A stretch of 64,000 bases of DNA from Agelas oroides (GCA_949130485.1 OX422185.1:5164928-5228927), one strand, 5' to 3'; shown: positions 20,651 to 32,230, counted from the stretch's first letter. Numbers and translations are program-made. Notes: generated by a model not told the origin, from the letters alone.

Positions 20651-21423
20651 ACAGTTCTGGGAGAGAAGAAAGAGGGAAAAAAATAGAAAGATGGAATATC
20701 ATGGTGTGAAATGAAACTGGACACTATGGGGGAGGGGCTACAACTGGTCTAATAATGTGGAACAATTGATCGACTGTCAGACTGTGTCCCTCTTCAGTGG
20801 GGGTTCAGGGCGGGCTCCAGGAGCATATGCCCCCCCCCCCCCCAGTATTAGCTTTAGCTCAAACCACAAATCCATGTTTCTCAACAATGCTGACTCAAAA
20901 AAGCAACAAAAGATCACAGACTTCCATCATAACGATGTATCTGTTTAAGTATAGCGAGACAGCAGTCTATAATCATAATTTAACTCTTGTCTACAGTTGT
21001 GGGTCAGTGAATGAAGCAGATGTGATGAGCTGCCTGAGTGCCCCCCTCCCCTCTCTCCCTCCTTCAATTTCCTGCTCCCTGCAATGTACCAAAGTTATTA
21101 CAGTAGAAAGTCACTTGTCTGATCTTTTACAACTACTCAATTTTGTTCACCATGCCTTAGATAGTCACACATCACATGATTTCATGCTGCAATCTGATAG
21201 GAGGTGCCCAGTCAATCCGAGCTGCCCGAAGTCAATGGTTTGACTAAGTTCTTTCTTCCCGCGCGGAAAAAGAAAATGAGCCTGGGGACGAGGCTAAGCT
21301 GACTGCACACACAGGACACTAATTCTGACCTCCTGCTAACCTATGCTGACTTTGTATGATGCAAAAATCGGAAAAAAAATAGATCCCACAATTTGATCAA
21401 TATGTCATTCATTTGCAGCAATA

Positions 21424-22302
21424 CCGAATTTTTGATCGATGTACCTTGCCCACTAGTTTAAGCGATCAATTTTGCTACTTATCGATTTTTGTGATTTTTG
21501 CTATCGATCAAATTTTTAAAACTTTTTTTTATTATCAATGGCTTCTTGCCGTTTGCCAGTTTTATGTTTCTCATCGATTATCGTTTGGCACAACATTGAA
21601 CTGAACTTATGTAAGTTTATAGTCCCGAGTGCAGACAGCACCAACAAAGTGAAGGCAGATAGCTAGACAGACTGGGGTGAAAAACTGAAGCTTGAGAAAA
21701 TAGAATCCAAGGGGGCAGCAGAGCGCACTCAACCTCTTGCAACACTGGGGAAGCAAAGGCAAAGAATCGAGCAGAGTAAAGCTAAGATATTAAAGTTACT
21801 ATGCTATTCTATCTTGGCGCTAGGTGAATGCTCCAACATCTCGCCAATATCTGCAAACTTCTTGTTAATGCCTGCAAACTCCTCAAATGCATGCTTGGCC
21901 ACTCTTGCTTCATGTATGCCCTCCTCAGTCCTTGACCACGCCATAGATAGTACAGTACCATAAAGGATCTCTGACCATGCCTATATGCCTTGCATGAGCG
22001 AAGGTTACTCTGAAACCCCTATGACTCCATTTTTCCAACTTTTATTCTTCACTCCACTCTGTCTAGCTCTAGGCCTTCACAATTTTGGTACTGTCTGCGC
22101 TCTGCTGACCCTGATATGAAACAATGAGACAGCTAGTGCCACTGCACCGCTCAGGACTTTAAACTTACGTGAGTTCAGTTCAATGTTGCGCCAAATAATA
22201 ATCGATTGGAAATATTTATAATCAAAAATGGATTGATGACAAAGTCGATCGATAGCAAAAATCAATTGCTTAAACTAATGGACAAGGTAAATCGATCAAA
22301 GT
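21424..22302. mobile_element. Long-TIR element, GATCGAT ends
   Basis: About 880 bp. The left arm (TTTTGATCGATGTACCTTG, CTAGTTTAAGCGATCAATTT, AACATTGAACTGAACTTATG) is mirrored at 22110-22302 (ACGTGAGTTCAGTTCAATGTT, CAATTGCTTAAACTAATGG, CAAGGTAAATCGATCAAAG). The arms are about 200 bp and diverged. The interior between the arms lacks recognisable coding sequence. Superfamily unknown. Confidence 0.7.
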
Positions 22303-23034
22303 CTAAGAGATATTCATTGGCAGTTTGAGTTATGAATCTAGATATTGAGGCAAGCATGAGCCCCATGTTAGTTTGTTGAATATTGGTTTTATACTGTTAC
22401 ACGTCATTCAATGTGATTTTTTTATGACGCTAATTTAACACAACAGCCTTGGGCTATATGTGGACATTAAGTAAGATTATCAACAATTTGATTGTTTCTT
22501 GGTTGGCTCCTCCTCAACTTAAAACATTTTTATGCTATAATGGGGCAGGTGTATAACCTAGGATGAATATATACTTAGTCTTACTCCCAAGGCTTGACTG
22601 TACCTGTCACGTTTAATTTGGACCCCCCTAAAATTAGTTCCCCCCGGAACAAATTTTTCTGAAATATATGGACCCACTCTGAAAAATTTGTTTCCACTAT
22701 AGGCCAGCCACACGAAAGAAAATCAGTGACTACTAAGGAAATTAGTGGAGTTCACAGTTGCGTATCTAGAAAAATGAATGATTGCTTTTCATGAGTAAGC
22801 CTCAGTGGCCCCACGCAGCGTCGAAGTGCCACTAGTCCAAATTTGCAAGTGAAATATGACCAGGGTCTGCGTTCTTTTATCTGTGGGAGGTGGTCCAAAT
22901 TTTTCAGAGGGAGTCCATATTTTGCAGTAAAATAAGTTCCGGGGGGTCCTTATTCATCGAAAAATTAGTTCCAGGGGGAACCAATTTTGGGGGGTCCATT
23001 TTTACCGTGACATGCCTCCATGAGCCAGGCTTTA
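22303..23034. other. Interval with only a TAGACC tail
   Basis: 22303-22345 is the ATATTCATTGGCAGTTTGAG / ATGAATCTAG tail of a TAGACC unit. The rest has a mirrored pair of G- and C-rich stretches (CCCCCCTAAAATTAGTTCCCC near 22620 against GGGGGGAACC-type runs near 22970) that may mark another TIR element. No gene was recognised. Confidence 0.4.
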
Positions 23035-23230
23035 TCATAGTAACAGTAGCACCCAAGTATCTATGCTTTATGGATGGAAGGTCCTTGACTGTTCTTGCAA
23101 CATCTGTGCTGACATACCATGGAAACTACGTATGAATGAGACACAGAGGGTCACTGGTAGCTACACCTGTCATGATTGTCAACCCCAAAACTAGGTAGCG
23201 TGTCCAAACAAAAAATAAAATTTTGCAATA
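23035..23230. repeat. Single-unit locus of the 25-bp minisatellite and flank
   Basis: ATCATAGTAACAGTAGCACC-CAAGTATCTATG occurs once, directly followed by GGATGGAAGGTCCTTGACTG as in the 17.1 kb locus. This is the unexpanded counterpart of the array. Confidence 0.8.
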
Positions 23231-23350
23231 CAGAAGTTGTGTGTCGAGTGGGGGAGCACCAACACCGCTGGCATATCGATGTTCATTTAATATGTGAAAT
23301 TTTCCACACATACATAAAGTGTGAAGTTGAAACATGATGGGATATGGGGA

Positions 23351-23465
23351 TGGGGCATTTATGGCTTAAATGAGTGGGGCATTTATGGCCTAAATGGGTG
23401 GGGCGTTTATGGCCTAAATGGGTGGGGCATTTATGGCTTAAATGGGAGTGGGGCAGTTATGGCAA
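23351..23465. repeat. 24-bp tandem repeat, about 4.5 units
   Basis: Unit TGGGGCATTTATGGCTTAAA + TGGG, with starts at 23351, 23375, 23399, 23423 and 23449. The length is divisible by three, which keeps a frame open across it, but the encoded octapeptide repeat has no family resemblance. Confidence 0.85.
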
Positions 23466-23504
23466 AGTGAGTTATTGCTTTTTGGGAGATACGCTCAAAA
23501 GACA

Positions 23505-23580
23505 CTGGTCGTCAGGGGAGTACCCTTTCTGGTCATCACATGACCACAGGTTTCAGTCCCTTTGAACTCCCGACCCGTGG
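23505..23580. repeat. GACCCGTGGCC-type block, inverted relative to 61100-61175
   Basis: AGGGGAGTACCCTTTC, GTTTCAGTCCCTTTGAACTC and CCGACCCGTGGCC match the reverse complement of the later locus (AACTCCC, AAAGGGACCGAAACC, GGAAAGGGAACTCCCCTGAT). Confidence 0.6.
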
Positions 23581-23587
23581 CCTAGTA

Positions 23588-24018
23588 CAGACCCTGCCCA
23601 AAATCGGGAAAGGGGCCTGGTTACACTTGCAAAAATCCGTATGTGCTGTATCAGCAGTCTTCGTATGGAGTAGACGAATCACGTTCGTCCATTATCAAGT
23701 AAAATCTTGACCACGTGCAGATAGTAGACTCGTTCCAAGACCTTTTGAAAATGGGAACAAGGGTAGCAGACTTTTCGTAAACCTCGAATTTCAGAGGCTT
23801 AGAGCATATTTACACTTGCTAGGCTACTACTCTTGCCTCACAAGATTTGCCTGTAGCCGCTTCGCAGCAAGATCTGTTCATCTACTCTGTAATGTCGTCG
23901 TCAACTGTATGTGGCTACCACGTGATCACGTAATTGTTACATAATATGCTGACTCAGCATATTTGAGAAAGTTTGCAAGTGTAACCAGGCCCCTTTCCTG
24001 ATTCTTTGGGCGAGGACT
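23588..24018. mobile_element. TIR element, GGGCCTGGTTACACTTGCAA
   Basis: The left arm CTGCCCAAAATCGGGAAAGG + GGCCTGGTTACACTTGCAAA is mirrored by TTTGCAAGTGTAACCAGGCC + CCTTTCCTGATTCTTTGGGC at the right. The arms are about 44 bp. The interior of about 330 bp is non-coding. This element is interposed between the two parts of the block shared with 17.1-17.9 kb. Confidence 0.75.
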
Positions 24019-24660
24019 GGGGACGAAGTTAAGAATTGCTGGCTTAAAGAGCTTCCTTAGAACAACTGAAATATATGCATATTGCCCATACAACACACAC
24101 GAAATTGAAGCGCTTTGGTTCCTCTTTCCAGTTCTGCTGGTAAGAACGTCCATTACATAAAATTCTTGCCTGTATTTTCGTTTTAGCCGCTTTGTATATA
24201 AAAATGCCTTAAATGGTGGTGTTTAACTTTGGAAAGCCATGTCGATGAAGGTAGCCCAGTTGCTGAGCAAACGTTTGACTGCAGTTGTGACGGTTATGCA
24301 ATTTTGTACTGCTATCATTTAGACTCACCATTCTTAGGTACCCCAAATTACTAGTCTTGCATTTTGCGGCAGCTAGTTTCTCTTAATCTGTGCATCTAAC
24401 TTAAGTACATATATAAGTGTTGTTTTTAATCCTCAGCTGTAACTTCACACAGGGTAGGGGTCACATAGGACAGGATTGAGAGCTCCAATCAGATGACAGA
24501 ACACATATCTTCTGCATGATGTAAGTAACAAGGTTTTGAATCAAGTATCTTGACAGTTCTGAAAGCACCTAAGTCCTTAAAATACAAACACAACATCAGA
24601 CCACAGACCCTACATCGATGGTTCAAGGAGACGGACAGCTTTAGAAGGTAGGTGTGAGTG

Positions 24661-24870
24661 TAGACCCAGACGGACTGGGTCTTCCAAAAATTTACAACCA
24701 AAACGTAATCCTAGATGCTAGTCATCTACAAGAGTGAACCCCACTGCAGCTGTCCTTATATACCCTGGCCCGTTTGGAACACTTGTGGGTTTGTGTGATG
24801 TCATGTGGTAGAATATTCATTGACAGTTTATGAGATATTCATTGAGAGTTTGAGGTATTCATTGCACCGT
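24661..24870 (+). repeat. TAGACC unit, perfect hairpin
   Basis: AGACCCAG-acgga-CTGGGTCT is a perfect 8-bp stem with a loop different from the 17.9 kb copy. The body is complete, with CTGTCCTTATATACCCTGGC and three ATTCATTG blocks. Confidence 0.85.
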
Positions 24871-24940
24871 GAATGTGGACACAGGCCATGAAGGAGGGTG
24901 AAGAAAGTAGTTTGTAATGATTTTAACTTCTAAAAACCCT

Positions 24941-25547
24941 AGCCTCGTTCCCAGGCCTTCCCCGGCTCCAGTTTTTGATCGCTTGCAGTATGCAAAAACG
25001 GAGGGAGAAGGCCTGGTGAATCTTACCACGTGATCCGCGGCACAGGCGTCACATGTCGTCACGCTTATATACTATAGCCATGCTAGGGAGAAGACCGATC
25101 TTGCGTTCTGTACTAGCTACGAAGACGAGACAAGCGCTGACGGAGAACAACATCACTCGTACAAAACATATCTGAGCTAGAAGGAATAGCTCCGAAGGGT
25201 TGCCGAACGACATGTGTGAAATATCTGCAGTGACAAAATTTAGCTAACGTAGCGTAAAAGGAGCCACTTTTGGATTTGCAATGCTTGCAGCGGAACAATC
25301 CTTCAGCGGTTCTGCTTCAGACTCGGTTATGTTCTAGAGGTAGGACTTGTCTCTCAGCTCAACTTGTCTTGATTCTCTTGCTTCTCTCTAGCTGGAGATA
25401 TAAATGGGAATATGTCTTCGTGTCTAGAACCTGTGACGTCATGTGTGCCGCGGATCACGTGGTAAGATTCACCAGGCCTTCTCCTTCCGTTTTTGCATAC
25501 TGCAAGCGATCAAAAACTGGAGCCGGGGAAGGCTGGGAACGAGGCTA
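24941..25547. mobile_element. MULE-type non-autonomous element with perfect 9-bp TSD
   Basis: 607 bp. TIRs of about 115 bp: the left TAGCCTCGTTCCCAGGCC, CCAGTTTTTGATCGCTTGCA and CTTACCACGTGATCCGCGGC are mirrored at the right, ending GGGAACGAGGCTA. It is flanked on both sides by TAAAAACCC (24932-24940 and 25548-25556), an exact 9-bp target duplication characteristic of Mutator-like transposition. The interior of about 370 bp has short open frames only. A 116-codon frame from 25270 runs into the right TIR and is not credited. Confidence 0.9.
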
Positions 25548-25642
25548 TAAAAACCCTAGAACAAAAGAAGTGCGTGCATACACGAGGCTATATTACAACA
25601 GTGCTATTTTTAGTTTGTGATTACTGTTCACCTTGTATTTAA

Positions 25643-26207
25643 CCCATTACACCCGATAGCAGCCAAATGCGCCCGTACTTTGCTTCCGCTATTTATTGTG
25701 AACACTACGCCTTTTTTGGACTTAGAGTTAGTTATTATGTGTAACAGGAAGTGAATCGCAGCATAATTAGTTGCGGTGTCCTATTGGGACTACCCCTCAA
25801 AGTTTGCCAGCCGATCGTAGTTGGCCACAGTACAGCTTATATCCACACGCTACTTGCTCTATCGTCTATATACTATCTAATCGTGTCAGCGACATCTGAA
25901 ACGTACCTTCACTGAAACTGTCTCTGCCAACCTTTGCTGTGTACTATCGGTCATTTTCAGGTGTACAGCAAGTACCTACGTTTCTACCGTTGTAGCTTCT
26001 TTGGACTTTACTAGCAGGTCTTCTAACTACATTCTGAGTAAAGCAGGTTTGTTTTCAACTAAGCTAAGCCTAACTATCATCGCCTGAACTCAGCTATTTT
26101 ACGACATATAACGCAATGAATCAACACTACACAAAATCGCCATATTTTATTAACTTTTCTCGTAACCATGCAATCGATTTCTGCGCATGTGCGTCGGGGT
26201 AAAAGGG
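25643..26207. mobile_element. TTAA-flanked piggyBac-like element 2
   Basis: TTAA at 25639-25642 and 26208-26211. Ends are CCCATTACACCCGA and the complementary TCGGGGTAAAAGGG, roughly 14 bp with mismatches. The length of 565 bp is close to the 572 bp of the 9.6 kb element, but the interiors do not look alike. No transposase was seen. Confidence 0.65.
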
Positions 26208-26484
26208 TTAACGTAGCTGCTAGCTGGAACTCAAGTGTGAGATACAGGATACTTCGGACAAATGCGCCTCGAGGGTTTACCCCCACAAACCGCCAACACC
26301 GTTGGCACACTGTCTTGAGGTTGCCAGTAATTTGATGGTGCTGTGGTGCGGCCATTGTTATCATGGAGTTACCACACTTCGCATTAAAAAACTATTATGC
26401 CAAGCCCTCGAGAGCATACATGGCCAACTGGCAGTTAAATAGTGCTGAGGCCTAACTGTGAAAATCTGACTGCACGAGACTAAC

Positions 26485-26585
26485 GCATGGCGACTTGTGT
26501 CTGCTTCAAGTAGGCCAGGCTGCGTGCTCACAGACAGCAGAGGTGAACTTTAGCCAAATAAGCAGTTTAATACTGCCAAGGTTTA
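26485..26585. repeat. Duplicated block, paralogue of 4060-4165
   Basis: ATGGCGACTTGTGTCTGC and AAGTAGGCCAGGCTGCGTGC to AGCAGTTTAATACT. 26215-26480 holds nothing recognisable. Confidence 0.6.
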
Positions 26586-26646
26586 CCCCACAATGTCGCT
26601 TGTCCTAACACACGTGGGTTTGTTCATTTGATTTATGGATAACATA

Positions 26647-26693
26647 TAGCCTCGTACCCAGGCTCCTGCAGAAGGAGCCTGGGTATGAGGCTA
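26647..26693. mobile_element. 47-bp minimal MITE of the CCTCGTTCCCAGG family
   Basis: TAGCCTCGTACCCAGGCTCC-T-gcaga-A-GGAGCCTGGGTATGAGGCTA: two 21-base arms (one T/G-type mismatch) around a five-base loop. The flanks GATAACATA (26638-26646) and GGTAACATA (26694-26702) form a 9-bp duplication with one difference. The element consists of nothing but its terminal repeats. Confidence 0.8.
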
Positions 26694-27079
26694 GGTAACA
26701 TATGCAATTCTTCTCTAACTTACCAACTCAGCCATGCTATAGTTGTATCCACACATGCTTTAATTAACATGCTAGTTACAGTTAGCCTCGTTTCAAGGTT
26801 CCACTCTGCATACATTATGCAACTGAAAGCTTGGGAGAAATGAGGGTTAGTGATAGTGTGACCATGTACATGTGCTAGTTAGAATGCGATTGGACGTGCT
26901 ATTTATTGGGCTGAGCCTGAGTGAGCCCCACACTAGCGTGACTGCATTGCGCATGCATGTGTGTATGCTTGTTGCTTCGGACCGACCGCTTACCGTAAAT
27001 TTTATTTCACGATGATTGAATGTGCACCCATGTGTACTTCAGCTAAGCCATGAGAACGAGCATGAAGGGCTACTGCTAC

Positions 27080-27178
27080 TTATCCCACAATGTCGTTCGT
27101 CCTAACACTCGTGAGTTTGTGATGACATATGGTCATTAAAATTTTGAGTTATCCATTGGTTGTGAATCTAGTTATTGG
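27080..27178 (+). repeat. TAGACC unit, body-only variant
   Basis: TCGTTCGTCCTAACACTCGTG, GTGATGACATATGG and TGTGAATCTAGTTATTGGG without hairpin or TATATA tract. A similar stub is at about 26590-26640. A (CA)n array follows, as after the 35.7 and 36.07 kb copies. Confidence 0.55.
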
Positions 27179-27208
27179 GTAGCAGGTTAGAGAGGTATGA
27201 GTGCGATC

Positions 27209-27340
<132 letters not shown>

Positions 27341-28270
27341 TTGGTCCACTTTCATAATCTTTCTATCTCCTCCTCTGATGTGGCTTTCGTGAAGGCCAGG
27401 GACTCATGACTGGTACCTAAGGGCGAATAAAGTGAGGGAGAAATGGGCCACACATTGGTGGAAATCTGTAACTTAATTCAACCTTTCCAAAATTCAACAT
27501 GCAATTGGAAGTTACCAACTTGTAATACAAGCACTCAGCTGCCCTTAAATACCCTGTGCTAATTTAGATACAAAGGTTTACACTGTGGTTCCAGCCCATT
27601 ACTATGTGGTTGCTATGAAATACAGTGCATTATATTTCCTTGTCATTTACATCCCGTGGGCACGAAGTACAGGTAACCCTATTTGCCTGGAATTATGTAG
27701 AAATGTATCTAAACAGCTCAGCATTGTGACAACTGAATGGGATGACAACAGCAATAGCTAGTCTGAGAACAAGACAGCATAGAGAAGCCCCAACAAGTCT
27801 CAAGTGGACGAAAACTAAACCAGTAGCGCTTTGTGATGACAGGAACTACCAACCAAGCTTTGAGGTTTGTTTTGTGAAGTTAGGAGACCTTGAGCAACAA
27901 TTTTTTTCAATAGCGTTGTTAGAAAACAGCAGAAAGCGCCACGGCTTGGCATGGTTCTCCGTCAATTCTGAGAAGGCTTCTCCACTTTGGCCCGTTTTTG
28001 GACAGACTGTCATCATTCCATCACACTGTTGAACGGTTTCAAAGTTGTAACATTTTGCAGCTACGACAAAACTGTTACTACAGGCAACTGAGTAGCTATA
28101 AACTAGCTAAACTAAACAGTCGCATATACATGTGCAAACAGGGTAGAAGCCAGTTATCAACCACTCATGAAGGCTTGAGTTGATATAATTATAAGCAACA
28201 CTGCCCTTAAACGGTGTTGCTTATAAATCTGCTAAAGCCCTCGTGAGCGGTTAATGACTATAAGTTAAAC
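27341..28270. other. Interval without a recognised gene
   Basis: Contains a degenerate TAGACC relative at 27460-27560 (ACCTTTCCAAAATTCAACAT, ACTTGTAATACAAGCACTCA) and a 96-codon open frame at 27742-28032 with no recognisable motif. A short inverted pair, AAGCAACACTGCCCTTAAAC and CGGTGTTGCTTATAA, occurs near 28190-28230. Confidence 0.4.
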
Positions 28271-28274
28271 GTGT

Positions 28275-28590
28275 CACACAGTTGGGTTGTTGAGTCTCTG
28301 TCCCATGCTCCCTCACACAGTTGGGTTGTTCAGTCTCTATCCCATGCTCCTTCACACAGTTGGGTTGTTCAGTCTCTATCCCATGCTCCTTCACACAGTT
28401 GGGTTGTTCAGTCTCTATCCCATGCTCTCTCACATAGTTGGGTTGTTCAGTCTCTATCCCATGCTCTCTCACACAGTTGGGTTGTTCAGTCTCTATCCCA
28501 TGCTCTCTCACACAGTTGGGTTGTTAAGTCTCTTCAGTCTCTATCCCATGCTCTCTCACACAGTTGGGTTGTTAAGTTTCTATCCCATGC
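28275..28590. repeat. 39-bp minisatellite, 8 units
   Basis: Unit CACACAGTTGGGTTGTTCAG + TCTCTATCCCATGCTCCTT; one unit has a 9-bp insertion. Thirty-nine is a multiple of three, so several frames stay open on both strands (for example a 13-residue SHSWVVQSLSHAP repeat); this is a by-product. The single-copy sequence occurs near 6080, 30510, 38575 and 61722. Confidence 0.95.
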
Positions 28591-28674
28591 TCATGAACAT
28601 GAGTGGGTAACCTAGCTGAATCCACCACCCCTGCATGATTAACACACCTCATGTGACCAATCTCCCCAGCGGGG

Positions 28675-28782
28675 AGAGGCTGGGAATAGGCTGGGAATAG
28701 GCTGGGAATAGGCTGGGAATAGGCTGGGAATAGGCTGGGAATAGGCTGGGAATAGGCTGGGAATAGGCTGGGAATAGGCTGG
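28675..28782. repeat. 11-bp tandem repeat, about 10 units
   Basis: AGGCTGGGAAT reiterated. It resembles the GCCTGGGAA terminus of the CCTCGTTCCCAGG MITE family and may have arisen from one. Confidence 0.95.
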
Positions 28783-28847
28783 AAACAAACAACTGCAAAA
28801 ACAACAAAACTCATGCACTGTCTTGTAACAACACCGTTTTGAGTTTG

Positions 28848-29060
28848 TAGACCAGGCACTAGACTAGTAGGCAGGTCTCTCAAAAATTGACTTCAAGCAG
28901 ACATTCCTTTACCGAGTAGGTAGTGTGATAACCAAAACAGCGGTTTTAGTGTAGCTTATAAAGCCTGGTTTGTTCCTAACACTTGTGGGTTTAGTGCAAC
29001 ATCACATGTGAGCATTCATTGGCAACAAATAATATGACTGAGCTATGAATTACTTTAAGT
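28848..29060 (+). repeat. TAGACC unit, diverged
   Basis: TAGACCAGGCACTAGACTAG and CAGGTCTCTCAAAAATTGAC, then AGCTTATAAAGCCTGGTTTG (TATATA altered to TATAAA) and the AACACTTGTGGGTTTAGTG block. Confidence 0.75.
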
Positions 29061-29098
29061 CTTAATTAGCTTAGCATGCTTCCCTCCAACGTCTTCCT

Positions 29099-29405
29099 TA
29101 GTCTCGTGCCCAGACCCCACCTGAAAGGAGAGGGTCTGGTGACGTTCAGCCGATCCCTCTGGCTTCATTAACGTTGATTGCTTTCTGCGGAGAATTTTAC
29201 AACCGCCGATCACATTGCAGAAAACAATCTGTAGTGCAACACCGGAAAGCCTTGGCTACTTCAGCACGATGACACATTAGTGCGTAAATTAGTTATCAGC
29301 TCACAACTATGCATACAGTAAGCTATAAATTTTTAATGAAACCCGAACAATCAGCCGAATGTTACCACACCCTCTCCTCCCAGGTGGGGTCTGGGCATGA
29401 GACTA
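29099..29405. mobile_element. MULE-type MITE with perfect 9-bp TSD
   Basis: 307 bp. The left end TAGTCTCGTGCCCAGACCCC + ACCTG, GAGAGGGTCTGGTGACGTTC; the right end mirrors it and finishes GTCTGGGCATGAGACTA. CGTCTTCCT flanks both sides (29090-29098 and 29406-29414). The ends are a variant of the TAGCCTCGTTCCCAGG family. Interior non-coding. 29415-29650 has no recognised feature. Confidence 0.88.
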
Positions 29406-29649
29406 CGTCTTCCTAGGATCTAGCATTTGAAGCCTGAACCACAGCTGCCTTCAATCCTACTGTGCAGATTGCACGGTGACTCTAATTATCCCACATGCAC
29501 ACATTAGCAAGCTGTCAACAGTCGGGGCTTTCAATAGGCAAATACCCATCTGGACTGGTCCACAAAGTTTTCCTGATCTTGCATGCTCGAGTACAGTGGT
29601 GGCTAGTTGAGTGTCAAGCTACCATCTGCCAATGACAACCGTTTGTATA

Positions 29650-29720
29650 CACAGGTACCACTTGTGGGTTTGTGCAGTAGAATGTTCATTGACAGCTTAA
29701 GCTATGAATGTAGTTATATG
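29650..29720 (+). repeat. TAGACC unit, 3' part
   Basis: GTACCACTTGTGGGTTTGTG, GTTCATTGACAGCTTAAGC and ATGAATGTAGTTATATG. 29720-30395 beyond it has short open frames without motifs. Confidence 0.6.
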
Positions 29721-30399
29721 TTGAGCACAAGGAGTCTCATGTACACACACCCGATTGTCTGAGGCTCACTCACAGCTACTAGTCTGCTTTTACCACAACA
29801 CGAAGTTAGACACTCCTCCCCCTCTGCAAATTAAAACAATGCACTATTGTATACTCTCAGTGAAAGTGTGGCCTAGCTTAGTTTCCAGGCCCCCTCTCAG
29901 CTTCTGTCACTTGCAGTACAATAAAACAGGAAGAGCTTGGAACATAATCTTATGATCATATCATTCTAACCCAATGATGTAATTGAACTAAGAGGCAATG
30001 TTTGGAATGTTGTTCGACCAACTACACATTCAATGCTTGGTATGTGTGACAGGTATCCCTCACTAGCTAGATATGTGTGGCAAGTTTCCTGATACTCTCA
30101 CTCTTTTTGCTGTCTGTCCCCCATGTGTCTATGCATAAACCCTTTCTACCATCCTTCTATCTTGACATCATGCACATAAGATTACGTACCAGGGTCTCCG
30201 CACCATTCTGTACTATAAGTGATGGAAAGTTGGTCAGGTATGCATGCGCTCAGTTACATTGTTGCTAACACCTTCGTGATGTCATGTGGTGGAGGCTATG
30301 AATCTCTTCCACTATGTGACAAAGTTGGTACTTGGTATATGCTGAGAAATAATTCCACTCGTCATAATCTCTGACTTGTGCATGTGCCTCACACGCACA

Positions 30400-30512
30400 C
30401 TCATTAGATACCCTTAGCAGAAGTTCTACACTACGGTGCTTCAAACGCAGTAACGCAATCGAAATATGCAAGGGAATGTTGTGAAATTTCTACACGGGAC
30501 TGCCACATGTGG
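30400..30512. mobile_element. GTGGCAG MITE, right half only
   Basis: CCTTAGCAGAAGTTCTACAC through CGCAATCGAAATATGCAAGG and TTTCTACACGGGACTGCCAC. The left arm is absent. Confidence 0.7.
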
Positions 30513-30774
30513 GCACACAGTTGGGCTGTTAAGTCTCTCTCCCATGCTCCCAAAAGCTTCTGTTGTACGGTTTACAGTTTCCGTTGTACAAAGCTATGGT
30601 AAACACACTGGGAATGAAGTTACACTGACAGTGAAGGTGTGACAAAGAATCTGCAGCGTGCTACATGTGTACTGTAATGTCGCACCGGCAAATCCTCATT
30701 CCCAAGCTCTCATTACCTAAAGGGAGAGTCTGGGAATGAGGCTAAGGTTGATGTAGATAGTAGAACAAGAGACA

Positions 30775-32152
30775 TAGACCCAACAAGTAGTCAGGTCTTC
30801 CAAAAATTTTTATACACTAATTACAAACCCATAAGTGTTAAAACATGCATAAATAGCTGAACAACTGCTGTTCTTATATACCCTGGCTTGTTCCCAACAC
30901 TTGTGGGTTTTGTGTGACGTCACATGGTAAAATATTCATTGACAGTTAGAGATATTCATGAACTATGAATCTAGTTATGCATTGGTACCCATTTGGCATA
31001 TGCCTGGGCCTGGGAACAAAGTTAATACCTTGCCCCCTACCATCTCACGAAGACACACACACACACTCATATGTACCGCAAAAGTTGTCTTCTTTTCATT
31101 GTCTTGCGTTGATTGTCCCCACTGCATGAACTCTAATACTGTCATAACACTCAGGCTCCTCCACACAGCTTCTGGTTATCCTTTCTTGCCATCGTACAGT
31201 AAGGGAGAGCTCTGGAACGTGCCTTCGTAGCACTCAACGGCATGAGTAACACCAAAAGCCTCCGAAGTAGATGCCTCTTTACTCAGGACACTTTAGATGA
31301 CACCAATGGTGTCCACATTATAGAGGTTCCACTTTAATACACGGAAGCGGAAGAGCAAAAAAAAAAAACGGGGAAGGCCTGGGAATGAGGCTCTGCCACA
31401 CCAATTTCTTGGGGTATCACATGCTTAGGTCTTGACATGAGACCACAGTGTAACCAAGCAATGTTCAGCAACATATCCTCTCATAGTTTCATACCCAGAT
31501 CTCCAATGGTAGCCTCATTCCCAGACTCTCCCATTCTAAATAGGTGGAATTAGGACCTGGAAGACTTCGTATTGTCACTCATTTGAAACTCACAGTAAGT
31601 AGTTGGTCCAAGCAATCAAGCATACACACATGGGCACAATGGAGTCGTGCTAGTGTGATAACACAAAGATAATTATACAATACTGACTAATGGGCAGAAT
31701 AACACTAGCTAAGCTAAGAAGCATACACACTGTAGCCATTCATGTCACAAATACCCAGTCCTTAATGCCCTGAGTGGTCACACAAAGCTATGGTGAAGCA
31801 CCTGGGAACAAGGTTACACGGACAATAAAGTGTGACAATGTGTGCTGTGATGTGACATTCAGAGGTGGGCAACATTACAGATACCGATGCCGATGCGTGC
31901 AGTATCGATACTTGGTTCCTCACGATTTCGATACAATTCGTAGCTCACAGTACATTTGGCAGCCGAGGGTAGGAAATAGGGACATGAGTGAGGACAAAGA
32001 GCCTCGTGAAGAGCATTATTTGAAAGAAAGTTTGGTACTGCACCTCAAGTGACAATCATGCAGCTCTTCACTTGGATACATTCCCGCTCACCAATGGACA
32101 AGTCTGAGTAGCACTACACACGTGCACATGCACACACACACACACACGCACA

Positions 32153-32198
<46 letters not shown>

Positions 32199-32210
32199 AA
32201 GCAAGAACAG
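30775..32210. repeat. Composite block F, copy 2
   Basis: TAGACC unit followed by the same order as copy 1, extended by CCGATGCCGATGCGTGCAGT, GATACTTGGTTCCTCACGAT, AGGACAAAGAGCCTCGTGAA and a (CA)n tract at 32119-32192. The 55.4 kb copy carries the same extension. No open frame with recognisable domains. Confidence 0.8.
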
Positions 32211-32230
32211 TGTATGTTTTTTAGATAGGT

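Noticed and set aside
20797-21243. 148-codon plus-strand frame
   Set aside because: Begins in a poly-C/proline run, has no recognisable motif and no paralogue in the window.
28251-28615. 86-114 codon frames with a 13-residue repeat on both strands
   Set aside because: The 39-bp DNA unit is divisible by three, so several frames on both strands remain open. The same sequence is non-coding elsewhere.
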